From: CAG-841 sp963656825
Lineage (GTDB): Bacteria > Bacillota > Clostridia > Oscillospirales > CAG-272
Length of the DNA stretch: 5,099 nt
Reading direction: 5' to 3'
NCBI GenBank assembly: GCA_963656825.1
Contig: CAVKJG010000071.1
Span: 1 to 5,099 of the forward strand
Made by a program: the position numbers and the translations under genes. This document shows positions 1 to 5,099 of the stretch, piece by piece (the stretch's first letter is position 1; each line of letters opens with the position of its first letter). Below the pieces are notes generated by a model. That model was not told where the DNA came from. It searched no databases and saw only the letters and a program-made list of their open reading frames with translations.

Positions 1-35
1 TGGCTATCCCTCTGCAGGTTTATTGCCTGCTTCAT
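1..35 (-). CDS. Possible start of the intron-encoded reverse transcriptase/maturase (partial)
   Basis: This is the only minus-strand frame still open at the left edge. It starts at an ATG at 35 and reads M K Q A I N L Q R D S before running off the window; the frame itself is open from about position 135, so a GTG at about 98 is another possible start. A start codon about 625 nt from the intron's 5' end is where group II introns usually begin their maturase, inside domain IV. A weak GGTGG lies about ten bases upstream, within a local TTGGT/ACCAA inverted repeat. Only 11 codons are visible, no reverse-transcriptase motif can be seen, and the identity is inferred purely from position. The true start may also lie beyond the edge. 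Confidence 0.35.
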   Translation of the reverse strand, partial: MKQAINLQRDS

Positions 36-234
36 TGGTACTGTGCCACCACATTCACCAACATAAAGATAACTTATAGCTCTACTTTTCGTTATCACCG
101 CTTCATTGACTTCAAGTTCTCAGCGTTGTTGGCTTACCACGTTTCGACTGTTCTATCATTTCAAATATCTTTAGGTTTTCTCTATAAGCCTGTCTGCTTT
201 CCACCGCCTGTAACGATGCAAGGACTTTCATAAG

Positions 235-239
235 GGGCG
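235..239 (-). other. Candidate EBS1 of the group II intron
   Basis: The RNA-strand sequence CGCCC, just 3' of a small GAGT/ACTC hairpin, is complementary to GGGCG, the last five bases of the virD4 exon (665-661). EBS1 pairing to the exon end defines 5' splice-site choice and the insertion target in this intron type. Five base pairs is one short of the usual six, as the sixth would be an A-C mismatch. Confidence 0.5.
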
Positions 240-320
240 AGTTTTACTCATCCTCACAGACCTCTCACGAAGGAGAGATTAGCCTGTTAGACTAATACCC
301 TATATAGACCCGTACAATCG

Positions 321-357
321 AGAATTCGCCTTCCGATGTTGTTGACATAGGAATTCT
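321..357 (-). other. Domain I stem-loop carrying candidate EBS2
   Basis: Perfect 7-bp inverted repeat AGAATTC/GAATTCT around a 23-nt loop. On the intron RNA strand the loop contains GTCAA (346-342), complementary to TTGAC in the upstream virD4 exon (positions -15 to -11 from the splice site). That is slightly further from the junction than usual for IBS2, so the exact pairing register is tentative. An exposed loop in domain I is where EBS2 is expected. Confidence 0.5.
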
Positions 358-660
358 AACCATGGATATTTATTGACTCCCGACCTATCGTACACTCAAC
401 CGCCTCCGGTTTGCCGTTCCTGTACCGCTGGTATGCGTCTTTAGGGTGTACTCTCAGCCGACTTCACCGAGCTTATAACAGTTTGCTTCTTGAACAGTAA
501 ACTGCCATTCGGAGTATCAGAGCAGGCGTTTCGGGACGTTACTCCGTCATTCCACCTGTCGAACAATCAATTCTGTAAAACCTTTTTTTCCATAGCTCCT
601 TTCAATCTATTAATTATATTGGCTTCACGCCTGACCTTTTCAGTCAGGAACGTGTCGCAC

Positions 661-1174
661 CGCCCTTCGGGTCAAGGATAACGAATGAAGTATTGCATTG
701 CATCAGGTTGGGCTTGCAATAGAATCTCGTCTTACCTGCACCCGAACCGCCGACCACAAGCGTATTCAGGTTTCGCCTGTGCTTGTGTGCATCATAGCCT
801 ATCGCCAAGTTCTGCGAGAGTATCTTGTTACTCTCGGGCGGCGTCTGCCTGTACTTCTTGTCTATCTCGGATTTGTCTCCCCATTTCGCCGAGCCGTGTT
901 CTTCTCGTCTGCGGTAATTCGGCTTCGTGTAATGGTAGACGATTAAGATAAACAGATAGATGCCCGATAGGATCGCCACGCATGGCAAGGTCTTATCGCA
1001 CCATGTCAGGCGGAACGGATGCTTCATAACGTCTCCGAGCTTTGGGAGCATATCCACAAGACCACCGCCGATTGCCGGCGCTATCAGGACCGATAGCCAT
1101 ATTACGGCTACCAGTCCCACAGCGGCAAAGACTATGACAAGCGTTTTATTGTTCTCTGCTCCGTTATCTCTCAT
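661..1174 (-). CDS. virD4: VirD4/TraG-family type IV coupling protein, N-terminal exon, interrupted by group II intron
   Basis: This is the inner-membrane ATPase that receives the relaxase-DNA complex and feeds it to the type IV secretion channel. Two hydrophobic segments (about residues 11-36 and 63-82) match the N-terminal membrane anchor of the family. They are followed by the conserved EEHGSAKWGD segment (91-100) and a clear Walker A motif GGSGAGKT (142-149). The exon ends in FVILDPKG (164-171), the start of the family's DPKGE motif. The exon has 171 codons plus one base, so the intron sits in phase 1 in the Glu codon. Without splicing, translation adds G-A-T-R-S and stops at 644. Family members are roughly 600 residues, so the Walker B motif and all-alpha domain must lie in exon 2, outside the window. 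The start overlaps the upstream 65-codon gene by 11 nt, implying coupled translation. The family call is firm; whether a full protein is made depends on the unseen 3' part. Confidence 0.9.
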
Positions 1175-1361
1175 AGCCCCTACTCTTCTTCACCTTTGCA
1201 GGAGGAGAATCAATGATCTTGATGAGCAGATCGCTCAAGTCTTCGGTGTCCACGTCATCCTCGATCATCTCGTTACGGCGGTCTGCAAGCACCTGGAGCA
1301 AGACGTGATACTCATAATCGTCAAGCTCAAGAAGTTTTCCCTGTGGTTCCGTTCTCATCAT
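1164..1361 (-). CDS. Small acidic protein of unknown function in the conjugation operon
   Basis: A 65-residue protein that I do not recognise by function. It is soluble, acidic through its middle (EMIEDDVDTEDLSD) and basic at the C-terminal tail (KVKKSRGYER), and looks mostly helical. There is no signal peptide, membrane segment or metal-binding motif. It is supported as a real gene by a strong AAGGAGG (1378-1372) ten bases before the first ATG, a 4-nt ATGA overlap with the ArdC-like gene upstream, and an 11-nt overlap with virD4 downstream. A second ATG follows immediately (1358), but spacing favours the first. Small genes of this kind commonly precede virD4 in Clostridia conjugative elements (general recollection, not checked). 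A role as an accessory or chaperone to the coupling protein is speculation from position only. Confidence 0.78.
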   Translation of the reverse strand: MMRTEPQGKLLELDDYEYHVLLQVLADRRNEMIEDDVDTEDLSDLLIKIIDSPPAKVKKSRGYER

Positions 1362-2308
1362 CTTTCATTCCCCTCCTTGCTTTTTCGGGGCGTCGCTTTT
1401 TCTTCGTTCTCCGAAGTCTTTACTGTCTCCTTCTTCTTTTCAATAGGTCGGTCAAGCACCTCGCTGATACGACCGTCGATCTTCTTGGCAACATCTAAGA
1501 TCTCAGCGATCTTTCCCTTAAACTCATCGGGTTCATAGTCACCGAAGTTATCCGGGATGCTTTCAATGGAAACGAGAGAAGCGTCCACGCCGTATCTCTT
1601 TGTCAGGATATATGCGACGGAACGTGCGTCAAACTCATTGCCTGCCACACGGTAGTTCTCATCACCGCCACTCATCTGCGCGTGAGCCGCCGCCTTTGCA
1701 ACGCTCGGGAACATCTCTTCGATCTTCATACCGTAGCGGCAGCAGATGATGTTCTCCTGCGGATCAAAGTATGCGCCGTCATTCCTGTCATCGGGATAAT
1801 TGGCATCCACCACTACGCGCATCGGACAGCCGTGAATCAATCCCTTCATAAGCAGTCGCTCATCGTAGGTCTTACGCGGTGTAGGCTCTGCGTCCTTGAT
1901 GTCGGCAATATCGAAACGGGGTTCTGCGTCAAACGAATGGCGCTTCTCTCCTTTGGCATCGGTATATTCCTTGCGGACAAGGATATATGCCGCCTGTGCG
2001 CCTTTCTTTACGAACTTCCCTTCTTCCTTCCACGCTTCAAAGCTCTTGAGCTGTGTGGCTTCCGGCTTCTGTGCGAAGATCAGCATGATGTTGTTCGGAG
2101 AGTTGCGGGTGAAGTTGCTTGCCACGTCGAGCATCTGTCTGTACTTCTTGGAGCTGTCGGCGATCTCAAGATATGCGCCGGCAGTCAGCGTCGCACATTT
2201 GGCGCGGCGTTCCTTCATGACGTCGCCATAGCTTTTCTTCTCGCCGTTCTCGTCGGTCGCCTGGTTCTTTTCATTTTCCTTTGAAATGACTTTTTCAAAT
2301 TCGCTCAT
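1358..2308 (-). CDS. ArdC/LtrC-like protein with degenerate metallopeptidase motif
   Basis: A 316-residue protein. Residues about 40-112 match the N-terminal single-strand-DNA-binding-type domain of ArdC/LtrC proteins (DUF1738-like): LDVASNFTRNSPNNIMLIFAQKP, then SFEAWKEEGKFVKKGAQAAYIL. Residues about 150-245 resemble the zincin-like C-terminal half: YFDPQENIICC, KAAAHAQ, then FDARSVAYILTKRYGVD. Where catalytic relatives have HExxH, this protein reads K205-A-A-A-H209, so the first His and the Glu are absent and peptidase activity is doubtful. The tail (about 280-316) is Lys/Glu-rich and probably disordered. ArdC proteins encoded on conjugative DNA are known to protect entering DNA from restriction; that role here is inferred. 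The start has GGAAAGGA about eight bases upstream in a 17-nt gap after pcfB. The gene lies inside the operon, overlapping the next one by ATGA. Alternative: a structural relaxosome accessory protein that has lost enzymatic activity. Confidence 0.82.
   Translation of the reverse strand: MSEFEKVISKENEKNQATDENGEKKSYGDVMKERRAKCATLTAGAYLEIADSSKKYRQMLDVASNFTRNSPNNIMLIFAQKPEATQLKSFEAWKEEGKFVKKGAQAAYILVRKEYTDAKGEKRHSFDAEPRFDIADIKDAEPTPRKTYDERLLMKGLIHGCPMRVVVDANYPDDRNDGAYFDPQENIICCRYGMKIEEMFPSVAKAAAHAQMSGGDENYRVAGNEFDARSVAYILTKRYGVDASLVSIESIPDNFGDYEPDEFKGKIAEILDVAKKIDGRISEVLDRPIEKKKETVKTSENEEKATPRKSKEGNER
1372..1378 (-). promoter_or_regulatory. Strong ribosome binding site for the 65-codon gene
   Basis: AAGGAGG on the minus strand, ten bases upstream of the ATG at 1361 and inside the last codons of the ArdC-like gene. 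It supports both the reality of the small gene and the choice of the first of two adjacent ATG codons. Confidence 0.7.
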
Positions 2309-2325
2309 ACTGTTTCATCCTTTCC

Positions 2326-3249
2326 TTATCTTTCGTTTTGCTTGGGCTTGGGTGTCTCGTTGGTTTTGGGAGCTTTGTTATGCTCGTTCTGCTTTGCTTG
2401 AGCCGCACGTTCTCTCTTGATTCGGGCGATCTCCTCTCTTACAGAACGGCGATCCTTCAAGTTGTTATTTTCTGAGGATGGTTGCGAGCTTCCCTCTTTT
2501 GAGTCGTTCGATCTCGGCTCGGACAGAGGGCTTTCCTCCTTCTCCTCTTCCGACTTGGTTTCCGCTGTCTTTGGAGACGAACCCCTGTGCTCCCTTTCGG
2601 GGTGCTCCGTTGTGTCTTCTGCCCGAGCCTGTGAGGGGTTTGCCGTCTCATGCTCCTCCTTTGCGATAGGCTTCTCCGAGAAAAGCAGAGTAACGATTCC
2701 TTCCTCGTAGTCCACCTCTGTCTGACTGACTTCGGGCGAAGAGGGTGCACTCTCGGTAACGACAACATCCGAGGTGTCCACCTCGACAACATCCTCGTCT
2801 GTTTCCTTTGCCTTCTCCTTCTCTCGTTCCCTCTCGCTCTTTTCCCGGTACAGCTCACCTCTCAGGGTCGCGGCGTCCACCTTCGTAAAGTTGAAGCGTT
2901 CGCAAATGCGGTTTATCTTGCTTTCATCGTCTGCTCTGACAAAGACGTCGAACACACCACCCGTGTTGTTCTTATCCTTGAGTATGGTGTAAAGCACACC
3001 GTACTGCTTTGCGACTTCCTTGAACTTCTCCATATCCTTTGTTTTGAAAGTGTATACCTTCAAAGCCTTACCGGAACGGAGCATATTGTCCAGTCTCGCA
3101 GCGCCTTTGGTCTTGTTCTGCTGCTTATACATCTTGAACAGCTCGCCACCGACCTTAATGGCACCACTACCCGAAAGCCTTAAAATGACTTCCGCTGTTT
3201 CAAGCGACATCTTTACTACCTGATCGGCAGCATCTGCACTTGTGTTCAT
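2326..3249 (-). CDS. pcfB: PcfB-like protein (DUF3801) with long acidic disordered tail
   Basis: Residues about 9-125 match the PcfB/DUF3801 family of Gram-positive conjugative elements: helical start (VVKMSLETAEVILRLSGSGA), AALKVY-like core (KALKVYTFKTKDMEKFKEVAKQYGVLYTILKD) and VFDVFVRADDESKINRICERF. In enterococcal pCF10-type systems PcfB works with the relaxase and the VirD4-type receptor PcfC in delivering the relaxosome; the same linking role is inferred here from family and position. Residues about 135-307 form a Glu/Lys/Ser/Thr-rich, low-complexity tail with no recognisable fold. The total of 307 residues is about twice what I expect for a minimal PcfB. The start is well defined: AGGAGG (3265-3260) sits ten bases upstream, inside the last codons of the relaxase gene, and the ATGA overlap couples the two genes. 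Confidence 0.86.
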   Translation of the reverse strand: MNTSADAADQVVKMSLETAEVILRLSGSGAIKVGGELFKMYKQQNKTKGAARLDNMLRSGKALKVYTFKTKDMEKFKEVAKQYGVLYTILKDKNNTGGVFDVFVRADDESKINRICERFNFTKVDAATLRGELYREKSEREREKEKAKETDEDVVEVDTSDVVVTESAPSSPEVSQTEVDYEEGIVTLLFSEKPIAKEEHETANPSQARAEDTTEHPEREHRGSSPKTAETKSEEEKEESPLSEPRSNDSKEGSSQPSSENNNLKDRRSVREEIARIKRERAAQAKQNEHNKAPKTNETPKPKQNER

Positions 3250-4610
3250 TTTTTGTTTTCCTCCTTCTGTTTCGTATTTTCTTTTTCTTCTCTTTCATCG
3301 TTCGGTTGCTCAATCATTCTCACGACCGCCTCGATACCGGCACTACGGAAAGCTATCTCGTCACAAAGTTCCATTTCCCGATAGAGTTTCCTTATCTCTT
3401 TGGTCAGAAGTGCGATCTGCTCCTTTACGGGTTTGGATTCTTCCTCGCTCATACGGCGCTTATCTACACGGAGCTGCTTACGCTCTTTTTCAAGGGCTTC
3501 ACATCTGTCGTGTATCTTACCGTAATGCGCCCGCAGTTCTTCATAGGTCTCAATATTGTTCCGACCGAGAATGTCCGCTTCTCTTGAAAGCCTTTCGACC
3601 TTCAGCTTGTCCTCTCTGAGTGCCGCTTTTGCTTCCTTGCTCTGTGGTATGACCTTCGGGTAATCCCTCAGTATCTTACAGTAATGCTTAAAGAGTGCGT
3701 ACAGGCTTTTCGGGACATACCAAGTCGGCTTGTAGATCGTGTACTTTTGGTAATCGGTAGGATAGGTGTTCTGATCCCATATCCTGTCCTTGATCTCGTA
3801 TTCCGTGTATCCGTCGCCGAGCGAATTGATCCTTCGCCACTTGACTCCGCCCTCTGTACGCACTCTCCAGTTGCTCCCGCGCTTCTCCATCTCAAAGCCT
3901 TTGGCTCGCATAAGCTCAACGAACTCGTCAAAGTCTTTTGGGACGGATGCGATCACAAGGTCGATACCCTGTCTGAACATATCTGAATAACTGTACGCAC
4001 TGTTTTTCTCTCCATTGTAGACACCTACATGGCGGAAGGTGTGCTTGTATTCGGGATTTTCAATGACGGATAAGCCATACTCTCGGCAGAGTTCGTCGGA
4101 TACTTCTTTCATCACCTTGTACGTTGCCTGTTGTCCGTGATACCGTTCGCCTGTATTGAACGAGACGCTATTCAAGACAATGTGGTTATGATAAGTTCCG
4201 GTATTAACGTGGGTGGTTACAAGCACCTCAAACTTATCTCCCCATACTCTCTTGGCAAGTTCCACACCGATCTTGTGAGCAGTTGCCGCATCGACCTCGC
4301 CGGGCTTAAAGGACTGGTAGCCGTGGAAGCAAACAATGCCACCGTTTTTATTAAACACATCCTTCGTTCGGTAGAATTGATGTGCGGCGGTTGCAGGATC
4401 GGACGAGCAGTTGACACCCGTACAGAATAGTTGCTTCTCTGTTTTCATCTCATCAGCCGTGTACTCCATGACCTTTTCGACACCGCCTTGATGCTGATGA
4501 AAGGCAGCTGCCTTTCCATACTCTCCGTTCCAAGTCTTCACGGGGTTTGCCGCGTACTTGGTTACGGTGTAAACGCTACCGTGTACGCCCCATATACTTG
4601 TTACTGCCAC
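3246..4610 (-). CDS. MobA/VirD2-type relaxase (MOBP-like), conjugative transfer nickase
   Basis: Nicks oriT, becomes covalently bound to the 5' end through a tyrosine, and is exported with the strand. The N-terminus MAVTSIWGVHGSV is typical of Clostridia element relaxases. Two Tyr motifs are present: KYAANPVKT (Y19) and EYTADEMKT (Y50), the latter followed by the family's GVNCSSDPATA segment; either could hold the catalytic residue. FHGYQSFKPGE (95-105) and the metal-binding triad in THVNTGTYHNH (H134, H141, H143) complete the relaxase core in the first ~160 residues. From about residue 320 the protein is charged and coiled-coil-like, ending in a Lys/Glu-rich tail. At 454 residues it appears full length. 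The start is GTG, with GAAGG seven bases upstream, giving a 10-nt overlap with mobC. The MOBP assignment is inferred from motifs and from the mobC neighbour. Confidence 0.93.
   Translation of the reverse strand: MAVTSIWGVHGSVYTVTKYAANPVKTWNGEYGKAAAFHQHQGGVEKVMEYTADEMKTEKQLFCTGVNCSSDPATAAHQFYRTKDVFNKNGGIVCFHGYQSFKPGEVDAATAHKIGVELAKRVWGDKFEVLVTTHVNTGTYHNHIVLNSVSFNTGERYHGQQATYKVMKEVSDELCREYGLSVIENPEYKHTFRHVGVYNGEKNSAYSYSDMFRQGIDLVIASVPKDFDEFVELMRAKGFEMEKRGSNWRVRTEGGVKWRRINSLGDGYTEYEIKDRIWDQNTYPTDYQKYTIYKPTWYVPKSLYALFKHYCKILRDYPKVIPQSKEAKAALREDKLKVERLSREADILGRNNIETYEELRAHYGKIHDRCEALEKERKQLRVDKRRMSEEESKPVKEQIALLTKEIRKLYREMELCDEIAFRSAGIEAVVRMIEQPNDEREEKENTKQKEENKK
3260..3265 (-). promoter_or_regulatory. 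Strong ribosome binding site for pcfB-like gene
   Basis: A perfect AGGAGG on the minus strand, embedded in the 3' end of the relaxase gene, ten bases before the ATG at 3249. It fixes the pcfB start and suggests PcfB is made at a higher rate than simple coupling would give. Confidence 0.7.
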
Positions 4611-4963
4611 TTAATCACCTTCTTCTTTCGTCTTTTGGAAGTAAAGGTGTTCGTGATCCGTTCGTCCATATTCATAACGGCGTCGTACACATCCTGAATC
4701 ATAATCTCGTCAACGAACTTGGTCTGAATGGCTTTCTGTAAAAGCTGATACACGTTGCTCCCGATGATCCGAAGCTCTTTCAGAATTGCTCCGTACTCGG
4801 CAGGAGGTCTTTCGTATATCTCCTTTCCGGACAAACATTGGCGGATAAACTCTTCTCTCCGATAGGGGGTCAATTCGACGATCCTGTTCAGTTGCGCAAG
4901 CTCGGTATCTGTAAGATGAAAATACACTCTGTTCTCTCTTTTTCTATTCATCTTCTTCACCAT
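4601..4963 (-). CDS. mobC: MobC-like relaxosome accessory protein (ribbon-helix-helix type)
   Basis: A 120-residue basic protein of the bacterial mobilisation protein MobC family. It binds near oriT and helps the relaxase melt and nick DNA. Visible features: a short strand RVYFHL (12-17), then two helices with the spacing of a ribbon-helix-helix domain (about 19-29 and 35-45, including RREEFIRQCLSG), and the MobC signature PPAEYGAILKELRIIGSNVYQLLQKA (53-78). The C-terminus holds a basic patch RRKKK (110-114). The start is uncertain: the ATG at 4963 has no good ribosome site, whereas the ATG at 4951 (residue 5) has GGTGAAG just upstream; the domain is intact either way. It is the first clear gene of the operon, lies next to the candidate oriT, and overlaps the relaxase by 10 nt. 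Confidence 0.9.
   Translation of the reverse strand: MVKKMNRKRENRVYFHLTDTELAQLNRIVELTPYRREEFIRQCLSGKEIYERPPAEYGAILKELRIIGSNVYQLLQKAIQTKFVDEIMIQDVYDAVMNMDERITNTFTSKRRKKKVIKWQ
4611..4624 (-). promoter_or_regulatory. Ribosome binding site supporting GTG start of relaxase
   Basis: AAGAAGGTG lies within the last codons of mobC, with GAAGG seven bases before the GTG at 4610. The spacing, plus the conserved M-A-V-T N-terminus it produces, decides for GTG over any downstream ATG. The same GTG overlaps the mobC stop, so coupled translation of accessory protein and relaxase is likely. Confidence 0.6.
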
Positions 4964-4977
4964 ATTCAGCAGGGGTA

Positions 4978-5034
4978 TTAGGGAACGCCCTAACGAGCTT
5001 TCCGATTTTGGGTGACCAAAATCTATGCTCGTTA
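4978..5034. other. Candidate origin of transfer (oriT) with nested inverted repeats
   Basis: Three perfect inverted repeats are packed into 57 bases directly upstream of mobC. The outer pair is TAACGAGC/GCTCGTTA (4991-4998 with 5027-5034, 8 bp). Inside it is GATTTTGG/CCAAAATC (5004-5011 with 5016-5023, 8 bp, loop GTGA). Adjoining is TTAGGG/CCCTAA (4978-4983 with 4988-4993, loop AACG). Oriented with the main hairpin 5' of the nick, as in IncP and IncQ origins, the minus strand reads TTAGGGCG (4993-4986), matching six of eight bases of the IncQ-type nick context TAAGTGCG as I recall it; this would place the nick between 4986 and 4985. Position beside mobC and relaxase is typical of oriT. The nick site and the strand are inference; the hairpins could instead act as operators for MobC. 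Confidence 0.62.
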
Positions 5035-5063
5035 AGACTTGTGGACACGAATCCCATGCTGAA

Positions 5064-5099
5064 CTAATTTCCTTTCATCGTGCCGATCCATTGCGCTTC
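5064..5099 (-). CDS. Possible 3' end of an upstream gene (partial, uncertain)
   Basis: From the right edge one minus-strand frame reads E A Q W I G T M K G N and stops (TAG) at 5066-5064. A second frame is also open from the edge and stops at 5034-5032, inside the outer inverted-repeat arm. Either could be the tail of the preceding gene in the element, but 12 or so codons are too few to identify a family or choose between them. No clear promoter was seen between here and mobC, which would fit continued transcription from upstream. Confidence 0.25.
   Translation of the reverse strand, partial: EAQWIGTMKGN

Larger units (their letters stand above)
1..660 (-). mobile_element. Group II intron, 5' part (domains I to IV), inserted in virD4; 3' part outside window
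   Basis: A retrotransposing self-splicing ribozyme. Read on the minus strand, the block starts at 660 with GTGCGACACG, the classic group II 5' splice-site consensus (GTGCG). It begins exactly where the coupling-protein frame stops making sense. A 6-bp hairpin follows at once (648-630, CCTGAC/GTCAGG). Further on, a 7-bp stem AGAATTC/GAATTCT (321-327 with 351-357) encloses a 23-nt loop carrying GTCAA, which can pair with TTGAC in the virD4 exon (675-671): a candidate EBS2/IBS2. CGCCC at 239-235 can pair with GGGCG, the last five exon bases (665-661): a candidate EBS1/IBS1. The roughly 420 nt from splice site to EBS1 fits group IIB domain I. About 625 nt precede a possible maturase start at 35. 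No other gene is visible in this stretch. Domains V and VI and the 3' splice site are not in the window, so splicing competence cannot be judged. Confidence 0.86.

Noticed and set aside
262..277. CTCTC/GAGAG hairpin as a transcription terminator
   Set aside because: It is only 5 bp, has no T-run after it, and is better explained as part of intron domain I folding.
490..681. Plus-strand 63-codon frame near the left end
   Set aside because: It lies inside the group II intron RNA region and spans the splice junction; it has no recognisable domain and runs antisense to the intron and virD4.
960..1538. Plus-strand 192-codon open frame
   Set aside because: Antisense to virD4, the 65-codon gene and the ArdC-like gene; composition looks like a mirror of coding DNA with no family features.
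1682..2284. Plus-strand 200-codon open frame, Cys/Leu-rich
   Set aside because: Fully antisense to the well-supported ArdC-like gene; no own ribosome site or domain recognised.
2457..2858. Minus-strand 133-codon Arg-rich frame
   Set aside because: Overlaps the low-complexity tail of the pcfB-like gene in another frame; the Arg-rich composition is the expected result of frame-shifting Glu/Lys-rich codons.
2650..3183. Plus-strand 177-codon open frame
   Set aside because: Antisense shadow of the pcfB-like gene.
4978..5034. CRISPR array or integrase attachment site
   Set aside because: There is no repeated unit with spacers, and the symmetry and position beside mobC fit oriT better; no integrase gene is in the window.
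5035..5099. Promoter for the mobC operon
   Set aside because: No convincing -35/-10 pair with correct spacing was found on the minus strand between the right edge and mobC.

Overview
The window is the mobilisation and coupling segment of an integrative or plasmid-borne conjugative element, most likely from a gut-type Clostridia (Firmicutes) host. This is inferred from the gene set (MobC, MOBP-type relaxase, PcfB/DUF3801, ArdC/LtrC-like protein, VirD4/TraG coupling protein), the near-balanced base composition and the strong AGGAGG-type ribosome binding sites. All convincing genes lie on the minus strand and read from the right end to the left end as one compact operon.

Reading in the direction of transcription: positions 5099-4964 hold a non-coding leader with nested inverted repeats that look like an origin of transfer, plus the possible last codons of an upstream gene. 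Then come mobC (4963-4601), the relaxase gene (4610-3246, GTG start, overlapping mobC by 10 nt), a pcfB-like gene (3249-2326, 4-nt overlap), an ArdC/LtrC-like gene (2308-1358), a 65-codon gene of unknown function (1361-1164, 4-nt overlap) and the first 171 codons of virD4 (1174-661, 11-nt overlap). The virD4 frame is then broken at the conserved DPKGE motif, after the first base of the Glu codon. The breaking DNA begins with GTGCGACACG and runs to the left edge: it is the 5' part of a group II intron (660-1), with a domain I hairpin, candidate EBS1 and EBS2 pairings to the virD4 exon, and probably the first codons of its reverse transcriptase at the extreme left edge.

Together the genes describe the DNA-processing step of conjugation. 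MobC would bind and open oriT, the relaxase would nick it and stay attached to the DNA, PcfB would link the relaxosome to the coupling protein, and VirD4 would pump the complex into the mating channel. The ArdC-like protein may protect incoming DNA, but its usual HExxH metal site is degenerate. The coupling protein can be made in full only if the intron splices; its 3' half and exon 2 lie outside the window.

I did not find a wholly new system. The points of most interest are the intron in the DPKGE codons, the candidate oriT, the degenerate ArdC-like protein and the long acidic tail of the PcfB homologue.
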